From an uncultured Clostridia bacterium (GTDB lineage: Bacteria; Bacillota; Clostridia; Lachnospirales; Lachnospiraceae): a stretch of DNA of 9,428 bases. The notes under the pieces are model-generated. The model saw only the letters and a program-made list of their open reading frames with translations, had not been told where the DNA came from and did not search any database. Below, piece after piece: positions 6,948 to 9,428 of the stretch (position 1 is the first letter of the stretch; every line of letters starts with the position of its first letter). A program made the translations under genes and the position numbers. The DNA is taken from NCBI GenBank assembly GCA_946405675.1, contig CAMJIC010000088.1, forward strand, positions 1 through 9,428, in the 5' to 3' direction.

Positions 6948-6969
6948 CCCGCTGGCCGGGGTATGGCAT
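6948..6969. repeat. Degraded family B repeat fragment
   Basis: CCCGCTGGC, then a variable base, GGGGT and a diverged end align to 4578-4599 of family B copy 2 with 18 of 22 matches. The opposite arm is not recognisable. It lies just after the rseP terminator. Confidence 0.4.
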
Positions 6970-7022
6970 TGGCGTGAACTATAGATGATGTACATATATG
7001 TGTGACGTGTGCAACTTTATAG

Positions 7023-7051
7023 TTGACATTGTTTCTGATTTGCGTTATATA
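7023..7051 (+). promoter_or_regulatory. Promoter-like sequence pointing into the empty region before recA
   Basis: A perfect TTGACA (7023-7028) is followed by 17 bases and then TATATA (7046-7051, 4 of 6 to consensus). A start near 7058 would transcribe family A copy 3 almost immediately and then about 400 bases with no gene before recA. It could be a second, LexA-independent recA promoter with a long leader, or the promoter of a small RNA. The AACTATA/TATAGTT pair overlaps its -35. Confidence 0.5.
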
Positions 7052-7069
7052 TGGGATTGAGGAATTCCT

Positions 7070-7138
7070 GTCACTGTTCAGAAGCTGTTCTGAACCGTGA
7101 CGCATCGGGCCAGCTTCGCATCCTGAATCGTCCGATGC
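7070..7138 (+). repeat. Family A palindromic repeat, copy 3 (with flank)
   Basis: GTCACTGTTCAGAA (7070-7083) pairs with TTCTGAACCGTGAC (7088-7101) at 13 of 14 positions. The flank GCATCGGGC through CTTCGCA (7102-7120) matches the flank of copy 1 in the same orientation relative to the palindrome. A second stem is possible between GCATCGG (7102-7108) and CCGATGC (7132-7138). Copy 1 can instead fold its own GCATCG/CGATGC, so a second hairpin can form in both copies even though the sequences differ. Confidence 0.82.
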
Positions 7139-7357
7139 CATTTCATTTATACTTACTACGGCGAGGCTTTCCAACGCAGCAGATGAGCGTTTGGACAAGT
7201 CAGATGTACAAGTTATTCTGTAACAGATCCTTACATACGCCCTCAGCAGCAAGTGCTTCGGGCTGTCCTGATCAGTTACAAATTCCTTTCTTTTGCATCC
7301 CCATCCGTTCCCTGTTCCTGGAACATCCGTTTATCCCTGTAAGACAAAAAGAAAAAC

Positions 7358-7386
7358 TTGACACAGCAGGTCGGTTCCTGTAGTAT
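7358..7386 (+). promoter_or_regulatory. Sigma-A promoter of recA-recX
   Basis: Perfect TTGACA (7358-7363), a 17-base spacer, and TAGTAT (7381-7386, 4 of 6). An A-rich stretch (7342-7356) just upstream could act as an UP element. The predicted start, near 7393, falls in the first LexA box, as expected for a repressed SOS promoter. Confidence 0.8.
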
Positions 7387-7392
7387 ATGTAT

Positions 7393-7420
7393 CGAACGTT
7401 CGTTCACGAACATGTTTTCG
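7393..7420 (+). promoter_or_regulatory. Two adjacent LexA (SOS) boxes at the recA promoter
   Basis: CGAACGTTCGTTC (7393-7405) fits the Firmicutes LexA box GAAC-N4-GTTC exactly. CGAACATGTTTTCG (7407-7420) fits with one mismatch (TTTC for GTTC). The second starts one base after the first, 14 bases from GAAC to GAAC, covering the start site and early leader. Known LexA control of recA in this phylum supports the reading; occupancy of the second box is inference. Confidence 0.85.
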
Positions 7421-7465
7421 ACCGGGAGGTTCTGCATGGACTGACTGAGAAGAGGAGAGAAGGAT

Positions 7466-8620
<1,155 letters not shown>

Positions 8621-9240
8621 CAGGAAGGCAAAGATCCTGATGGAGGATGGAACCTCCTTTGTGCTCTACCTGGGCGAGATCCGGAAGCTTCAGATTCATG
8701 CACAGGAGGATCTTCCTGATGCGTCAGTCCGTCTGATCTATGATGAGATCCTGAAAAAGAGATCAAGGCTTCGCTGCATGAATCTGCTCAAGACATCCGA
8801 CAGGACTGTCGGGCAGCTGGAAAGCCGTCTCAGGCTTGACGGATATCCGGAGGAAACCATAGAACAGGCATTGTCCTATGTGGCATCCTTTCATTATACG
8901 GATGATATGCGCTTTGCACAGAATTATATCCGCCAGATGGCAGGAAGAAAGAGCGTCAGACAGATTGAGTATGACCTTCAGAATAAGGGCGTGGACAGGG
9001 ATACGGTGCGTACCGCCCTGGAGGAATGTGAGGAGCTGAATGAGGAGGCGCAAAGGGAAGCTGTCCTCTCTCAGGCCCGGAAAAGAGGGTATGATCCGGA
9101 ACATTCCGGAAAAGACGAGACTGTGAAGCTCATCCGCAGCCTCAGGGCGAAGGGCTTCGGGATTGATGTAATTAGAAGCGCACTCCCGGGCATCCTTGAT
9201 CCCTGATGGCAACTCATGCTGCATAGTTGGCAGAGGATTA

Positions 9241-9284
9241 CAAGTCCCATTTCTGCCAGCGGCCGGCCTGTGGGTGTGCCCCCT
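9241..9284. repeat. Family B palindromic repeat, degraded copy in reverse orientation
   Basis: These 44 bases align without gaps to the reverse complement of 4557-4600. CAAGTC, GCCAGCGG and CGGCCTGTGGGTGTG are retained, but the outer arms no longer pair. It lies 34 bases after the recX stop. It shows that the loop region is part of the element and not just the stem. Confidence 0.65.
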
Positions 9285-9318
9285 CATGAATCCATTAACA
9301 GGAGCATGACGGGATCCA

Positions 9319-9396
9319 CGACTTACGAAGACTTAGCGGCCAGGATATGAAGAAACAGTACGCTGAATATCCTGGCCGCTTAGTCGGAGTTAGTCG
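9319..9396. repeat. 30-bp imperfect inverted repeat downstream of recX
   Basis: Arms 9319-9348 and 9367-9396 match at 25 of 30 positions around an 18-base loop, including 14 perfect pairs of AGCGGCCAGGATAT next to the loop. The outer right arm contains TTAGTCG twice (9380-9386 and 9390-9396). No T-run follows directly. It could end recX transcription with help, or be a small mobile or repeat element. I saw no coding sequence in it. Confidence 0.7.
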
Positions 9397-9398
9397 TT

Positions 9399-9418
9399 AG
9401 CCCGGCGAAGCGGGTTTT
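9399..9418 (+). terminator. Short hairpin with T-run near the right edge
   Basis: CCCG (9401-9404) pairs with CGGG (9411-9414) around GCGAAG; A-T and G-U pairs can extend it outward, and the T-run is 9415-9418. With a short stem it is a modest terminator candidate for recA-recX, acting after the long inverted repeat. Confidence 0.4.
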
Positions 9419-9428
9419 GGATGAAGGA

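Larger units (their letters stand above)
6878..7465 (+). other. 588-bp gene-free region between rseP and recA
   Basis: I find no convincing gene here. In order it holds the rseP terminator, a degraded family B block (6948-6969), an AACTATA/TATAGTT inverted pair (6977-6983, 7018-7024), a promoter-like sequence (7023-7051), family A repeat copy 3 with its flank (7070-7138), a small hairpin (7239-7263), a palindrome flanked by direct repeats (7302-7331), and the recA promoter with LexA boxes (7358-7420). Open frames on both strands here lack ribosome binding sites and run through these repeats. Confidence 0.7.

Noticed and set aside
6902..7252. 116-codon minus-strand open frame in the same spacer
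   Set aside because: It crosses the rseP terminator arm and the family A palindrome, and shows no recognisable motif.
7051..7383. 110-codon open frame in the rseP-recA spacer
   Set aside because: No ribosome binding site, its start lies in a promoter -10, it runs through a palindromic repeat and the recA -35, and its composition is not protein-like.

Overview
This window is a stretch of bacterial chromosome that looks like a member of the Clostridia, most likely a Lachnospiraceae-type gut Firmicute. The evidence is strong AGGAG-type ribosome binding sites, the gene order pyrH-frr-uppS-cdsA-dxr-rseP, a Firmicutes-type LexA box (GAAC-N4-GTTC) in front of recA, and protein motifs typical of that group. 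No species can be named from the sequence alone. The core genes look relatively G+C rich; the single leftward gene at the left end looks lower (my spot counts there are in the mid-40s percent).

Layout. Positions 1-203 hold a palindromic repeat and two hairpins. A leftward gene (204-1265) encodes a membrane acyltransferase of the acyltransferase-3 family, with a near-consensus sigma-A promoter. A 240-bp divergent intergenic region follows. Then come six rightward core genes: UMP kinase (pyrH), ribosome recycling factor (frr), undecaprenyl diphosphate synthase (uppS), CDP-diacylglycerol synthase (cdsA), DXP reductoisomerase (dxr) and site-2 intramembrane protease (rseP). A hairpin just after rseP probably ends this unit. 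Next is a 588-bp gene-free region with a second palindromic repeat, a cryptic promoter and the LexA-controlled recA promoter. It is followed by the overlapping pair recA-recX. The last 222 bp hold a degraded repeat copy, a long imperfect inverted repeat and a possible terminator.

How the genes work together. pyrH makes UDP, which leads to UTP and CTP, and CTP is a substrate of CdsA. dxr starts the committed MEP isoprenoid pathway, whose products feed UppS, the maker of the lipid carrier for peptidoglycan and teichoic acid. cdsA supplies the phospholipid precursor, rseP performs envelope proteolysis, and frr recycles ribosomes. It is a classic growth and envelope operon. recA-recX is a separate SOS unit: recombinase plus its modulator.

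I see no new defence system, CRISPR array, prophage or insertion sequence. The most unusual content is in the spacers. Two families of short dispersed palindromic repeats recur: family A, a 32-bp palindrome with three copies, and family B, a GTGTGACTTG-type hairpin with two good and two degraded copies. Several other hairpins and a promoter pointing into otherwise empty sequence are also present.
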